Origin: Sphingobium sp. 15-1
GTDB taxonomy: Bacteria; Pseudomonadota; Alphaproteobacteria; Sphingomonadales; Sphingomonadaceae
Length of the DNA: 64,000 bases
NCBI RefSeq assembly: GCF_013375535.1
Contig: NZ_JABXJG010000001.1
Coordinates: 310,001 to 374,000 of the forward strand
Direction of reading: 5' to 3'
Part shown: positions 19,470-27,367 of the stretch, in pieces
Layout of the letters: each line of letters starts with the position of its first letter
Position numbering within the stretch: position 1 is the first letter of the stretch
Notes under the pieces: generated by a model
Databases searched by the model: none
What the model saw: the letters and a program-made list of their open reading frames with translations, nothing else
Told to the model about the DNA's origin: nothing
Program-made: the position numbers and the translations under genes

Positions 19470-19551
19470 CTGTCATGCAAATGAAACAAGAGTCTTCAAA
19501 CCGTCATTTTTAAGACGCCAATCCGTCACGAAATCAAAATCACGCTGTCAT
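19470..19551 (+). promoter_or_regulatory. Cluster of PhoB-like half-sites upstream of the lipoprotein/TonB receptor pair
   Basis: Four [CT][TC]GTCA[TC] motifs occur: CTGTCAT (19470), CCGTCAT (19501), CCGTCAC (19523) and CTGTCAT (19545). The last three start exactly 22 bp apart, two DNA turns, with TTTT and GAAA after the second and third. PhoB sites are built from 11-bp direct repeats of CTGTCAT plus a 4-bp A/T spacer; here the intermediate repeats are degenerate. Suggestive of phosphate control, not proof. Confidence 0.35.
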
Positions 19552-19662
19552 CTACGCGCCCTAGCTGCCCCCTCGGAGGGCGACAGGGGGCGTTGTCCGA
19601 TTCGCATTCCCCTTGCGCTCCGCATCCCATCACAAGCCGGCCTGGGCCGGAGCGGAGACGAC

Positions 19663-21252
19663 ATGGCCAAGATTAACCGTATCCAGACCATCCTGATGGC
19701 GGGCTGCGCCTGCGCGGCGCTGAGCGCTTGCGGCGCTGACGACATCGCTTCGCCCGGCGAGGGCACGATCGTCCTGCCGACGCCCACCCCGACGCCGACT
19801 CCGACCCCCACGCCGACGCCTACTCCGACGGCGGTGACGCCGGCTTCGGGTTGCCCGACGATCGCTGGTTCCGACCAGTTGCAGGATCTGGGCACCATCA
19901 CCGACGGCAGCAACACCTGGCGCAATTGCGCCTTCCCCGCCCGTTTCAACAGCACGACGGCGATCGCGAAGACCGCGGGCGTCATCTACTCGCTGCCCGG
20001 CCGCGTCGATGTCGGCACCGATCAGGGCGCCGCGAGCACCGGTTCCAACGTCACTTTGTCGATCGATCCGGGCGTGGTGGTCTTCGCCAGCACCGGCAAC
20101 GCCTATCTGGCGGTCAATCGCGGCAACAAGATCAACGCCGTCGGCACCGCCGCCAGCCCGATCGTCTTCACCAGCCGCGAAAACGTCACCGGCGCCGCGA
20201 CCGACCAGTCTTCGGGCCAGTGGGGCGGCATCGTGCTGCTCGGCCGCGCGAAGATCACCGATTGCGACGCGCCCGCCGCCGCGCCCGGCACCACCGCCTG
20301 TACGCGTGATACCGAAGGCACCAGCAACGCCATTTACGGCGGCGCTGACGATGCCGACAATTCGGGCCGCCTCAGCTATGTCCAGATCCGCTATTCGGGC
20401 TTCGTGCTGGCCAACGGCAAGGAATTGCAGGGCCTGACCCCCTCGGGCGTCGGCACCGGCACGCAGATCGACCATATCCAGGTCCACAACAGCTCCGACG
20501 ACGGTATCGAGGTCTTCGGCGGTTCGACCCATATGAAATATCTGGTGCTGACCGGCAATGAGGACGACAATCTGGACACCGACGTGGGCTTCCGCGGCAC
20601 GGCGCAGTTCATCATCTCGATCCAGCGCGCCAACGCCAATATCGGTGACACTTTCACCGAGACGGACTCGAACGGATCGACCGTTAACAGCAATGCGAGC
20701 GAGGACGCGCTGCCCCGCCAATATCTGAAGGTGGCCAACTTCACCCACATCCAGCGGTCGAACACCGGCGACGATGGCGCGACCATGATGCTGCGCGGCG
20801 GCGCCGACCTGGCCATGGTGAACGGCATCATCGTCAGCCCCGACCAGAGCTGCCTGCGCATCAACAGCGCGTCGACCGTGCGCGATGCCGACGCCGCGCT
20901 GCAGGACGCGGGCAAGCCGCGCTACCTGTCGGTGGTGATGCAGTGCAACGCCACCCCGTTCAAGGGCACGGGCGGCGCGGACGTGGCGCTGGTCCAGTCG
21001 ATCTTCACGACCGATCCGAACAGCAGCTTCAGCTACACGCCGTCGCTGACCAGCCTGTTCATCAACGGCGCGACCGAAACCGCCCGCACCGCGATCGACC
21101 CCAAGACGGTCGACAGCAACTTCACCACCACCAACTATGTCGGCGCGGTGAAGGACAGCAACGACACCTGGTATGCGGGCTGGACCTGCAACTCGGTGAC
21201 GGCGAGCTTCGGCAGCAGCAGCAAGAACTGCACGGCCATCCCGACCACCTGA
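19663..21252 (+). CDS. Outer-membrane/surface lipoprotein with Pro-Thr linker and beta-helix-like body
   Basis: 529 residues from ATG 19663 (MAKINRIQTILMAGCACAAL); upstream in-frame codons precede the signal peptide. Lipobox LSAC places the lipidated Cys at about residue 23. It is followed by ADDIASPGEG and nine Pro-Thr repeats acting as an extended linker. The rest is rich in G, N, D, S, T and V with periodic short strands (NAYLAVNRGNKINAVG, GQWGGIVLLGRAKITD, IDHIQVHNSSDDGIEVFGG), a right-handed parallel beta-helix pattern. Paired Cys (ASGCP/NCAF, DCD/TACT, QSC/MQC, WTC/NC) may form disulfides. It lies 88 bp upstream of a TonB receptor on the same strand, so the two probably work together: a surface-exposed binding or enzymatic subunit feeding a transporter (inference). 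Substrate unknown. Confidence 0.82.
   Translation: MAKINRIQTILMAGCACAALSACGADDIASPGEGTIVLPTPTPTPTPTPTPTPTPTAVTPASGCPTIAGSDQLQDLGTITDGSNTWRNCAFPARFNSTTAIAKTAGVIYSLPGRVDVGTDQGAASTGSNVTLSIDPGVVVFASTGNAYLAVNRGNKINAVGTAASPIVFTSRENVTGAATDQSSGQWGGIVLLGRAKITDCDAPAAAPGTTACTRDTEGTSNAIYGGADDADNSGRLSYVQIRYSGFVLANGKELQGLTPSGVGTGTQIDHIQVHNSSDDGIEVFGGSTHMKYLVLTGNEDDNLDTDVGFRGTAQFIISIQRANANIGDTFTETDSNGSTVNSNASEDALPRQYLKVANFTHIQRSNTGDDGATMMLRGGADLAMVNGIIVSPDQSCLRINSASTVRDADAALQDAGKPRYLSVVMQCNATPFKGTGGADVALVQSIFTTDPNSSFSYTPSLTSLFINGATETARTAIDPKTVDSNFTTTNYVGAVKDSNDTWYAGWTCNSVTASFGSSSKNCTAIPTT
19777..19830 (+). repeat. Hexamer tandem repeat encoding (Pro-Thr)9
   Basis: Nine consecutive CCN-ACN hexamers inside the lipoprotein gene code for a Pro-Thr linker just after the lipidated N-terminus. 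Third-base variation between units shows it is not a recent perfect microsatellite, though length variation between strains is likely. Confidence 0.9.
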
Positions 21253-21340
21253 TCGGTTCCTGACCTCAACAGGGGCGGGGAAGCGTGCATTCGGCGCTTC
21301 CCCGCCTTCTTTGCACTATATTCCTTTGGGGGACATTTTC

Positions 21341-24025
21341 ATGTCACAGCCGCTGAACATGGCGCGCCTGCTCCTGATTTCCACCGCGCTGGTCGCGCCT
21401 GCGGCCATGGCCCAGAATGCCGCGCCCACGCCGCCCGTCACGTCGGGCACGCCGACCGCATCCGAGAAAGCCGATGCCGAGGCCGGCCGGGTCGACGTTT
21501 CCATTCCCGGTTCCGACATCATCGTCACTGGCCGCCGCACCAGCAACATCTCGCAGGCCGCGCCGCAGGTGGTGAACGTGCTGTCCGCCGCCGACATCAA
21601 GCGCACGGGCGAGGGCGACATCGCCGGTTCGCTCCAGCGCGTGACCGGCCTTTCGGTCGTGTCGGGCGGCTATGTCTATGTGCGCGGGCTTGGCGACCGC
21701 TATTCGCTGGCGCTGCTCAACGGTTCGCCGCTGCCCAGCCCCGAACCGCTGAAGCGCGTCGTTCCGCTCGACATCTTCCCGACCAGCGTGATCGCCTCGA
21801 CCCTGGTGCAGAAAAGCTATTCGGCCAACTTCCCCGGCGAATTTGGCGGCGGCGTGATCAACCTCACCACCAAGGCGATTCCGGTCGAAAGCTATCTGGA
21901 ACTGAGCGTCGGCAGCTCCGCCAATACCGAAACCTCGGGCCAGCTTGGCTATACCTATTATGGAGCGAAGTCGGACTGGACCGGCTTCGACGACAGTTCC
22001 CGCGACGTGCCGCCGCTGCTGGCGGAGGCGTTCAAGAGCGGCGTGCCCTTCTCGAACATTCCGCGCAGCGACTTGCAAGCGATCTCGATGCAGTTCCTCA
22101 ACGCCAAGACCTCGGTGTTGCAGCGGACCAACAGCCTGCCGTTCAACTTCTCCGGGTCGCTGAACGGCGGCACCTCCTTCGACGTCGGCAGCGACGGGCG
22201 CATGGGGCTGTTGCTGACCGCCTCCTACAGCAACAAGTGGCGGACGCGCGAAACGCTTCAGCAGGCGTCGACCGACTTGACCCAGGCGCCGGGCAAGACC
22301 GGCACGCAGGTCAACACCGACAATGAAGTCACCGTCAACGCGCTGTTCGGCGTCGGGCTGGAACTGGGCGACCAGAAGCTCCGCTGGACCAATGTCTATA
22401 TCCGCGACACGTTGAAGCGCGGCGCGCTTTCGCTCGGCCAGAATAATGGCGAGATCGAGGGCGCGGATTATATGAAGCAGAACACCGCCTGGTATGAGCG
22501 GCAGTTGATCGACACGCAGTTGGTCGGTGAGTTCAAGCTGGGCGATGCCCTCAGCCTGGACGTGCGCGGCGGCTATGCCAATTCGCAGCGCGAGGCGCCC
22601 TATGAGCGCGAGTTCGAATATGTGCGCACCAACCGCCCCCTTGCCATCGATCCGGTGGGGGATCGCTTCATCAACGCGCTCAACCGCCAGCGCGGCGATG
22701 CGTCGATCACCTTCAGCGATCTGACCGAGGATCTGTGGTCGGCGGGCGCTGACCTCAGCTACAAATTCTCGCCTGCCTTGACGCTGACGGCGGGCTATGC
22801 CTTTAGCGATACGAAGCGCAGTTCGTCCCGCTATGAACTGCATTTCGATGCGACCAATCTGCCGATCGGGGCGCAGCAGATGCGGCCCGACTATCTGCTG
22901 TCGGACGCGGCAATCCAGCTCTACGACATGACGCTGCTCGACTTTTCCGGCAATTATCCGGTCTATGACGCCGCGCTGCGCGTCCATGCCGGCTATGGCC
23001 AGGTGAAGGCGGAACCGCTGCCGGGCGTCACCATCGACGCGGGCGTGCGCTATGAAAAGGGTCAGCAGTCGGTCACGGGCGTCGATGTCTACAATACGGG
23101 CGTGACGCCGGTGAACAAGATCGACAAGAGCTACTGGCTGCCCGCCGCGACGGTGACGTTCGAAGCGTCCAAGGGGCTTCAGTTCCGCATCAGCGGGTCG
23201 AAGACCATCGCCCGTCCACAGTTCCGCGAACTGATCGCGCAGCCCTATATCGACACGGAATCCAACCGCTTCTATCGCGGCAATCCGTTCCTGCAGGACA
23301 GCATATTGTGGAACGCCGAAGCGCGGGCCGAATGGTATATGGGCCGCGATGAGCGGCTGACGCTGGCGGGTTTCTGGAAGAAGATCGACAATCCGATCGA
23401 AACCTACACCACCATCAACGACAAATATGACGTGACGACCAGCTTCGCCAATGCGCCCGAAGCGACGCTTTATGGTGCGGAGATCGAGGCGCAGAAATAT
23501 CTGCCGCTGGACGGCGTGTCGGACGGCGCCTTCTTCCAGACCCGGCGGATCGTGCTGATCGGCAACTACACCTATACCAAGTCGAAGCTGAAGGTGAGCG
23601 ACGGCGACACCACCATCCCCTACAGCTACACCACCGGGCCGTTGTCGGCGGCGTCGGACTATTTCCAGGACGGCGTGCCGCTGACCGGGCAGTCGGATCA
23701 TCTGGTGAACTTCCAGATCGGCCTGGAGGATACCGACAGGCTGTCGCAACAGACGCTGCTGCTGACCTATGCCAGCCCCCGCGTGACCAGCCGTGGTCCG
23801 AACCTTCAGCCCGACATCAAGGAAAAGCCGGGCCTGACGCTGGACTTCGTGGCGCGGCAGGGCGTGAAGCTACCCGGCGGCATCAACAGCGAGGTGAAGT
23901 TCGAAGCCCGCAACATCACCGGCCGCAAGTTCCAGGAATTCCAGGAACTGGACGGCAACAAGGTGTTCTATAACCGGTACAAGATCGGCACGACCATCGC
24001 CGCGTCGCTGACCGTCGCCTTCTGA
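21341..24025 (+). CDS. TonB-dependent receptor paired with the upstream lipoprotein
   Basis: 894 residues. ATG 21341 is chosen because TTTGGGGGA precedes it and a signal peptide follows (MSQPLNMARLLLISTALVAP ... AMAQ). After a low-complexity segment the TonB-box-like region reads DIIVTGRRTS. Plug domain about residues 70-190 (VVSGGYVYVRGLGDRYSLAL, FPTSVIASTLVQKSYSANFP, GEFGGGVINL). The remainder is a 22-strand type barrel, ending TIAASLTVAF with C-terminal Phe. The YVRGLGDRY motif is common in proteobacterial receptors that act with partner lipoproteins (recollection). Transport substrate cannot be stated. Likely co-transcribed with the lipoprotein gene and closed by a strong terminator at 24058. 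Confidence 0.93.
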   Translation: MSQPLNMARLLLISTALVAPAAMAQNAAPTPPVTSGTPTASEKADAEAGRVDVSIPGSDIIVTGRRTSNISQAAPQVVNVLSAADIKRTGEGDIAGSLQRVTGLSVVSGGYVYVRGLGDRYSLALLNGSPLPSPEPLKRVVPLDIFPTSVIASTLVQKSYSANFPGEFGGGVINLTTKAIPVESYLELSVGSSANTETSGQLGYTYYGAKSDWTGFDDSSRDVPPLLAEAFKSGVPFSNIPRSDLQAISMQFLNAKTSVLQRTNSLPFNFSGSLNGGTSFDVGSDGRMGLLLTASYSNKWRTRETLQQASTDLTQAPGKTGTQVNTDNEVTVNALFGVGLELGDQKLRWTNVYIRDTLKRGALSLGQNNGEIEGADYMKQNTAWYERQLIDTQLVGEFKLGDALSLDVRGGYANSQREAPYEREFEYVRTNRPLAIDPVGDRFINALNRQRGDASITFSDLTEDLWSAGADLSYKFSPALTLTAGYAFSDTKRSSSRYELHFDATNLPIGAQQMRPDYLLSDAAIQLYDMTLLDFSGNYPVYDAALRVHAGYGQVKAEPLPGVTIDAGVRYEKGQQSVTGVDVYNTGVTPVNKIDKSYWLPAATVTFEASKGLQFRISGSKTIARPQFRELIAQPYIDTESNRFYRGNPFLQDSILWNAEARAEWYMGRDERLTLAGFWKKIDNPIETYTTINDKYDVTTSFANAPEATLYGAEIEAQKYLPLDGVSDGAFFQTRRIVLIGNYTYTKSKLKVSDGDTTIPYSYTTGPLSAASDYFQDGVPLTGQSDHLVNFQIGLEDTDRLSQQTLLLTYASPRVTSRGPNLQPDIKEKPGLTLDFVARQGVKLPGGINSEVKFEARNITGRKFQEFQELDGNKVFYNRYKIGTTIAASLTVAF

Positions 24026-24057
24026 ACATATCCTCTCCGGTTTCCGGCAGGGGAAGG

Positions 24058-24094
24058 AATGGCCGATCCGCATGGCGCGGATCGGCCATTCTGA
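24058..24094 (+). terminator. Terminator after the TonB receptor gene
   Basis: AATGGCCGATCCGC pairs perfectly with GCGGATCGGCCATT over 14 bp with a 5-nt loop, 33 bp after the stop codon. The downstream tail (CTGATTCTGG) is only moderately U-rich. Confidence 0.7.
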
Positions 24095-24197
24095 TTCTGG
24101 AACGATTGGCTCGCCCGGCGGGTTCATGGTAAAGGCTGCGCTTCATCGGCCCCGATCATGGCCCCCGCCATGATCCTGGAGTGCGTGGAGGCGGCGG

Positions 24198-25646
24198 GTG
24201 AAACGGGAAGTCGAACTGAAGCTGGAACTGGCGCCCGACGCGGCGGAGGCGTTCGGGCGGCTGGCCTTCCTTCCGGCGGACAGCGATGTCGCGCAATTGC
24301 ACGCAATCTATTTCGATACGGCCGGCCGCGATCTGGCGGAGCGCGGGATCAGCCTGCGCATCCGGCGGTCGCAGGGCGAGCGGGTGCAGACGGTCAAGGC
24401 CGATGGCGAAGGCGGGGCCGGGCTGTTCGCGCGGGCGGAATGGGAAATGCCGGTCGCGGACGATGTGCCGGTGCTGGATGCCCGGACGCCGGTCGCGGCG
24501 CTGCTGGGGGAGGCGGTGCATGCCATCGAACCCGCCTTTCATGTCGATGTCGAGCGGCGGAAATGGATCGTCGAGCAGGACGGCGCGGCCATCGAGCTGG
24601 TGCTCGACCGGGGGCAGGCCATAGCGGGCGACCGCCAGGCGCCGATCTGCGAGCTTGAGCTGGAATTGAAATCGGGCGCGCCCGATGCTCTTTTCCTCTT
24701 TGCCCGGCGGATCGATGCGGAGATTCCGGTGCGGCTAGGCGTGCTGACCAAGGCCGAAAGAGGCTACAGGCTGCGCGACGCGGTCGCCGCCTTGATGAAG
24801 GCGGAGCCTGTGGCGCTCGATCCCTCCATGACGGCGGAAGAGGCCTTTTTGCGGATCGCGGGAAGCTGCCTGCGCCATTACCGGCTGAACGAGGCGCTGC
24901 TGCTCGATCATTATGACGCCAAGGCCTTGCATCAGGCGCGGGTGGCGGTGCGGCGGCTGCGGTCGGCCTTCTGGCTGTTCAGGCCGATACTGGCGAAGGC
25001 GGATGTCGCGCGCTTCCAGGGTGAGCTGAAATGGCTGGCGGCCATGCTGGGCGAGGCGCGCAATCTGGACGTGCTCGCCGGGCGGCTGGAGGTGGAGGAG
25101 ATGCGCGAGCGGTTGGATGCCGCGCGGGCGGAAGCGCATGGCCGGGTCGGGCAATGGCTGGAATCGGCGCGGGTGCGCGGGCTGCTGATCGATCTGGTCG
25201 AATGGTTGACTTTGGGCGCGGGTCAGGTTGGGGAGGATCAGCAGCTCTTGCGCGCTGAATCGGCGGCGGATTTCGCGGCGTGGCGATCGCGGCGGCTGCA
25301 CAAGCGGATCGCGAAGCGGGGCGCGCATCTGGCCGAGCTGACCGACGAGGCGCGGCATGAGGTGCGCAAGGACGCCAAGAAGCTGCGCTATGCCTCCGAA
25401 TTTTTCGCCGGCCTGTTTGCGGACCGGAAGCAGCGGCGGCGGCAGGCGAAGTTCATCGCGGCGCTGGAGGAGATGCAGACCGTCTTGGGTGATTTGAACG
25501 ATCTGGTCGCCGCGCCGGGGTTGTTGGCGAAATATGGATTGTGCGGGGAGGAAGATGCGCGGGTCCGCCCGAAGAAGAAGCGGAAGCTCATCGCCGCCGC
25601 CGCCGAGGCGCATGAAGCGTTGGTGGAGGCGAAGCGGTTTTGGTGA
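24198..25646 (+). CDS. CYTH and CHAD domain protein (inorganic triphosphatase/polyphosphate-related)
   Basis: 482 residues with a GTG start. The N-terminal CYTH domain (about residues 1-195) shows the ExExK signature EVELK at residues 4-8, the LRIRRSQG arginine strand, TVKADGEGG and ICELELELKSG, all facing the triphosphate tunnel. The C-terminal CHAD domain (about 215-482) is helical with conserved His/Arg/Lys: LHQARVAVRRLRSAFWLFRP, LGEARNLDVLAGRL, HEVRKDAKKLRYASEFF. CHAD domains bind polyphosphate. The fusion is the YgiF type, an inorganic triphosphatase in E. coli. Cytosolic; single gene. Specific activity is inferred from the family. Confidence 0.92.
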   Translation: MKREVELKLELAPDAAEAFGRLAFLPADSDVAQLHAIYFDTAGRDLAERGISLRIRRSQGERVQTVKADGEGGAGLFARAEWEMPVADDVPVLDARTPVAALLGEAVHAIEPAFHVDVERRKWIVEQDGAAIELVLDRGQAIAGDRQAPICELELELKSGAPDALFLFARRIDAEIPVRLGVLTKAERGYRLRDAVAALMKAEPVALDPSMTAEEAFLRIAGSCLRHYRLNEALLLDHYDAKALHQARVAVRRLRSAFWLFRPILAKADVARFQGELKWLAAMLGEARNLDVLAGRLEVEEMRERLDAARAEAHGRVGQWLESARVRGLLIDLVEWLTLGAGQVGEDQQLLRAESAADFAAWRSRRLHKRIAKRGAHLAELTDEARHEVRKDAKKLRYASEFFAGLFADRKQRRRQAKFIAALEEMQTVLGDLNDLVAAPGLLAKYGLCGEEDARVRPKKKRKLIAAAAEAHEALVEAKRFW

Positions 25647-25675
25647 AAGATGGGCATTTTCGGCCATTTCTATTC

Positions 25676-25704
25676 CGTCACTCCCGATCAAGTCCGGGGT
25701 GACG
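25676..25704. repeat. Solo arm of family C palindromic element
   Basis: CGTCACTCCCGATCAAGTCC continuing into GGGGTGACG: a collapsed, single-hairpin remnant of family C between two convergent genes. Confidence 0.7.
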
Positions 25705-25719
25705 AACTCCCAATCACCG

Positions 25720-26379
25720 CTAAATCCAAGGCCGCTCGCGATACCATTTGGTAATGACATGCTTGACGCCGCTGCGGACCTTCATGCCGTGGTGGATGCT
25801 CGCGGGATTATAGGCGCCGGGGCCTAGCCGGTTGTTCCAGGCCAGCAGCTTGCCGGTTTCGGGCTGCACCGTCTTGCCGATCTTGACGAAGCGGGTCGCG
25901 CCACCCGCCGCGGGTTCGTTCAGATAGACCATCAAAGTCCAGGTGCGATTGCCCGCGACCGCGCAAAACCGTTCGAAATCGGGGCCTTTGGACTCGAAAT
26001 AATCGGTATGCGCCTTGAATTCCTGCCCCATGGCATAGCGCTGGCCCTGGATCGGTTCGCCATGGGCGGGATCGATGCCCGCAAAGGCCGCCAGCTTCGC
26101 GTCGATCGCCGCGACGAAGGGATCGGCGCCGTCCAGATTGCAGGTCTCGCTGGTGCGGAAATAGCCATCGCCATTGGCGTCCGCGATGGTGGAGGGACGG
26201 CGGTGGGCGTCGATCCGGTCGATCAAGCCCGCGCATTCCTCCGCCGAGAGGAAATCGCGCTGGATGAACAGGGTGAGATCGCGGCTAGGCACGCGCTGGA
26301 CGCGGGGATGGGCGGCGATCCAGGCGGGGTTGGCGTCCGGGGCGGAGGGGGGAGGGCTGATGGCCATCATGGAGTCCAA
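25720..26379 (-). CDS. 2-oxoglutarate/Fe(II) dioxygenase, prolyl-4-hydroxylase type
   Basis: 219 residues. The iron triad is visible: His124 and Asp126 in FKAHTDYF, and a distal His at 196 or 197 in SIHHGMKV. Lys206 in SGVKHVITKWYRE is well placed to bind 2-oxoglutarate. TWTLMVYLNEPAAGGATRFV is the usual strand pair of P4Hc domains. Bacterial members hydroxylate proline in proteins or peptides; the target is unknown. Start taken at ATG 26379, with ATGs at 26370 and 26367 also possible. No signal peptide, so cytosolic. It diverges from the T2SS operon across a 157-bp region containing PhoB-like sites, which could act on both genes. Confidence 0.88.
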   Translation of the reverse strand: MDSMMAISPPPSAPDANPAWIAAHPRVQRVPSRDLTLFIQRDFLSAEECAGLIDRIDAHRRPSTIADANGDGYFRTSETCNLDGADPFVAAIDAKLAAFAGIDPAHGEPIQGQRYAMGQEFKAHTDYFESKGPDFERFCAVAGNRTWTLMVYLNEPAAGGATRFVKIGKTVQPETGKLLAWNNRLGPGAYNPASIHHGMKVRSGVKHVITKWYRERPWI

Positions 26380-26449
26380 GATGCGGAAATCGCACCGTTG
26401 CTATCGCTGGCCGCTTGAAATGCAAGCACCGTCGTTTCCGGCGTTGCGA

Positions 26450-26478
26450 TTGTCATCAAAGCGTCACAAGAATGTCAT
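26450..26478 (+). promoter_or_regulatory. Pho box-like triple direct repeat upstream of the T2SS operon
   Basis: TTGTCAT-CAAA (26450), GCGTCAC-AAGA (26461) and ATGTCAT-TCGG (26472) are three units at exactly 11-bp spacing. This fits the PhoB site design (CTGTCAT plus a 4-bp A/T-rich spacer, repeated every 11 bp). It sits 59 bp before the gspC ATG, where it could replace a -35 element. A -10 is not certain (TAGTAA at 26483 is close). Confidence 0.6.
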
Positions 26479-26536
26479 TCGGTAGTAAGACCAGTTTCCT
26501 AGCAGGCGCCGGTATCAAGGGGGATCAACGACGCGC

Positions 26537-27367
26537 ATGCGTGTGGCTTTCAGCGATAATATCCGGAATATGAGCGGACGGCTGCGGCCGATCGACTGGC
26601 TGTCGCTGGTCGAGAAGCTGTTGCTGGGCCTGTTGGCGCTGCAATGCGCGGGGCTGATCTGGGCGGTGCTGACGCCCGTCGGCAGTTTCGGCCCGTGGGA
26701 AGGGCGGCAGGCGCAGTTCCTGTCCGTCGCAGAGCGACAGGCGCTGTTTTCCGGCTTCGACCCCTTTTATCGCAGCGGGCCGCAACAGCCGGGCGGGGGC
26801 GTCGTGACCTCCCTGGCGCTGACCGTCTATGGGATCAGGTTGAATGAAGGCTCCGGGCAAGGCTCGGCCATCGTCGCCGGACCCGACGGGGTGCAGAACA
26901 GCTTTGTCGTGGGTGAGGAGATCATGCCCGGCGTGGTGCTGAAGGCCGTGGCCTTCGACCATATCACCATCGATCGGGGCGGGGCGGAGGAGCAGGTTTT
27001 CCTCGACCAGTCGCAGCCCGCGCCGACTGCCGTGCCGGACGGCGGAGCGCCCGCCGGTTCGCCGCCTTCGCCGGTGAAGGGGATGGACAATCCGACCGCC
27101 GACATGCTGAAGCGCGACGTCGGCTACACCCCCCGGATGCAGAATGGGCGCGTGACCGGCCTGATCCTGACGGCCAAGGGGCCGGGTTTCCAGAATGCCG
27201 GTTTCCAGCCCGGCGACATCGTAACCCAGATTGACGGCCAGCCGGTCGGATCGGTGAGCGATCTTCAGGCGCTGCAGGGCAAGATCATGCCCGGCGCGCG
27301 CATTTCCCTGACGGTCGAGCGTGGCGCCGCCACATCCTCGGTCAACCTGACACTGCAAGGCCAATGA
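26537..27367 (+). CDS. gspC: Type II secretion protein GspC (inner-membrane clamp, PDZ type)
   Basis: 276 residues. Connects the inner-membrane platform to the secretin. A short cytosolic N-terminus is followed by one membrane segment (about residues 24-48, LLLGLLALQCAGLIWAVL), then the periplasmic HR domain (about 70-160, with LALTVYGIRLNEG and SFVVGEEIMPGVVLKAVAFD). A Pro/Ala-rich linker (about 163-185) leads to a C-terminal PDZ domain (GYTPRMQNGRVTGLILTAKG, GFQPGDIVTQIDGQPVG). It is first gene of a gspCDEFGHIJKLMNO operon whose genes mostly overlap by 4-11 bp; its own TGA overlaps the gspD ATG. An internal ATG at 26570 is a possible alternative start. PhoB-like sites lie just upstream. Confidence 0.93.
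   Translation: MRVAFSDNIRNMSGRLRPIDWLSLVEKLLLGLLALQCAGLIWAVLTPVGSFGPWEGRQAQFLSVAERQALFSGFDPFYRSGPQQPGGGVVTSLALTVYGIRLNEGSGQGSAIVAGPDGVQNSFVVGEEIMPGVVLKAVAFDHITIDRGGAEEQVFLDQSQPAPTAVPDGGAPAGSPPSPVKGMDNPTADMLKRDVGYTPRMQNGRVTGLILTAKGPGFQNAGFQPGDIVTQIDGQPVGSVSDLQALQGKIMPGARISLTVERGAATSSVNLTLQGQ

Noticed and set aside
19777..19830. Short-period repeat as a CRISPR array
   Set aside because: 6-bp period, no spacers, in frame as Pro-Thr codons inside a lipoprotein gene.
21344..23749. 801-residue open frame antisense to the TonB receptor gene
   Set aside because: High-GC shadow of a real gene; no recognisable domain, Arg/Gly/His-rich composition, and it opposes a gene with clear plug and barrel features.
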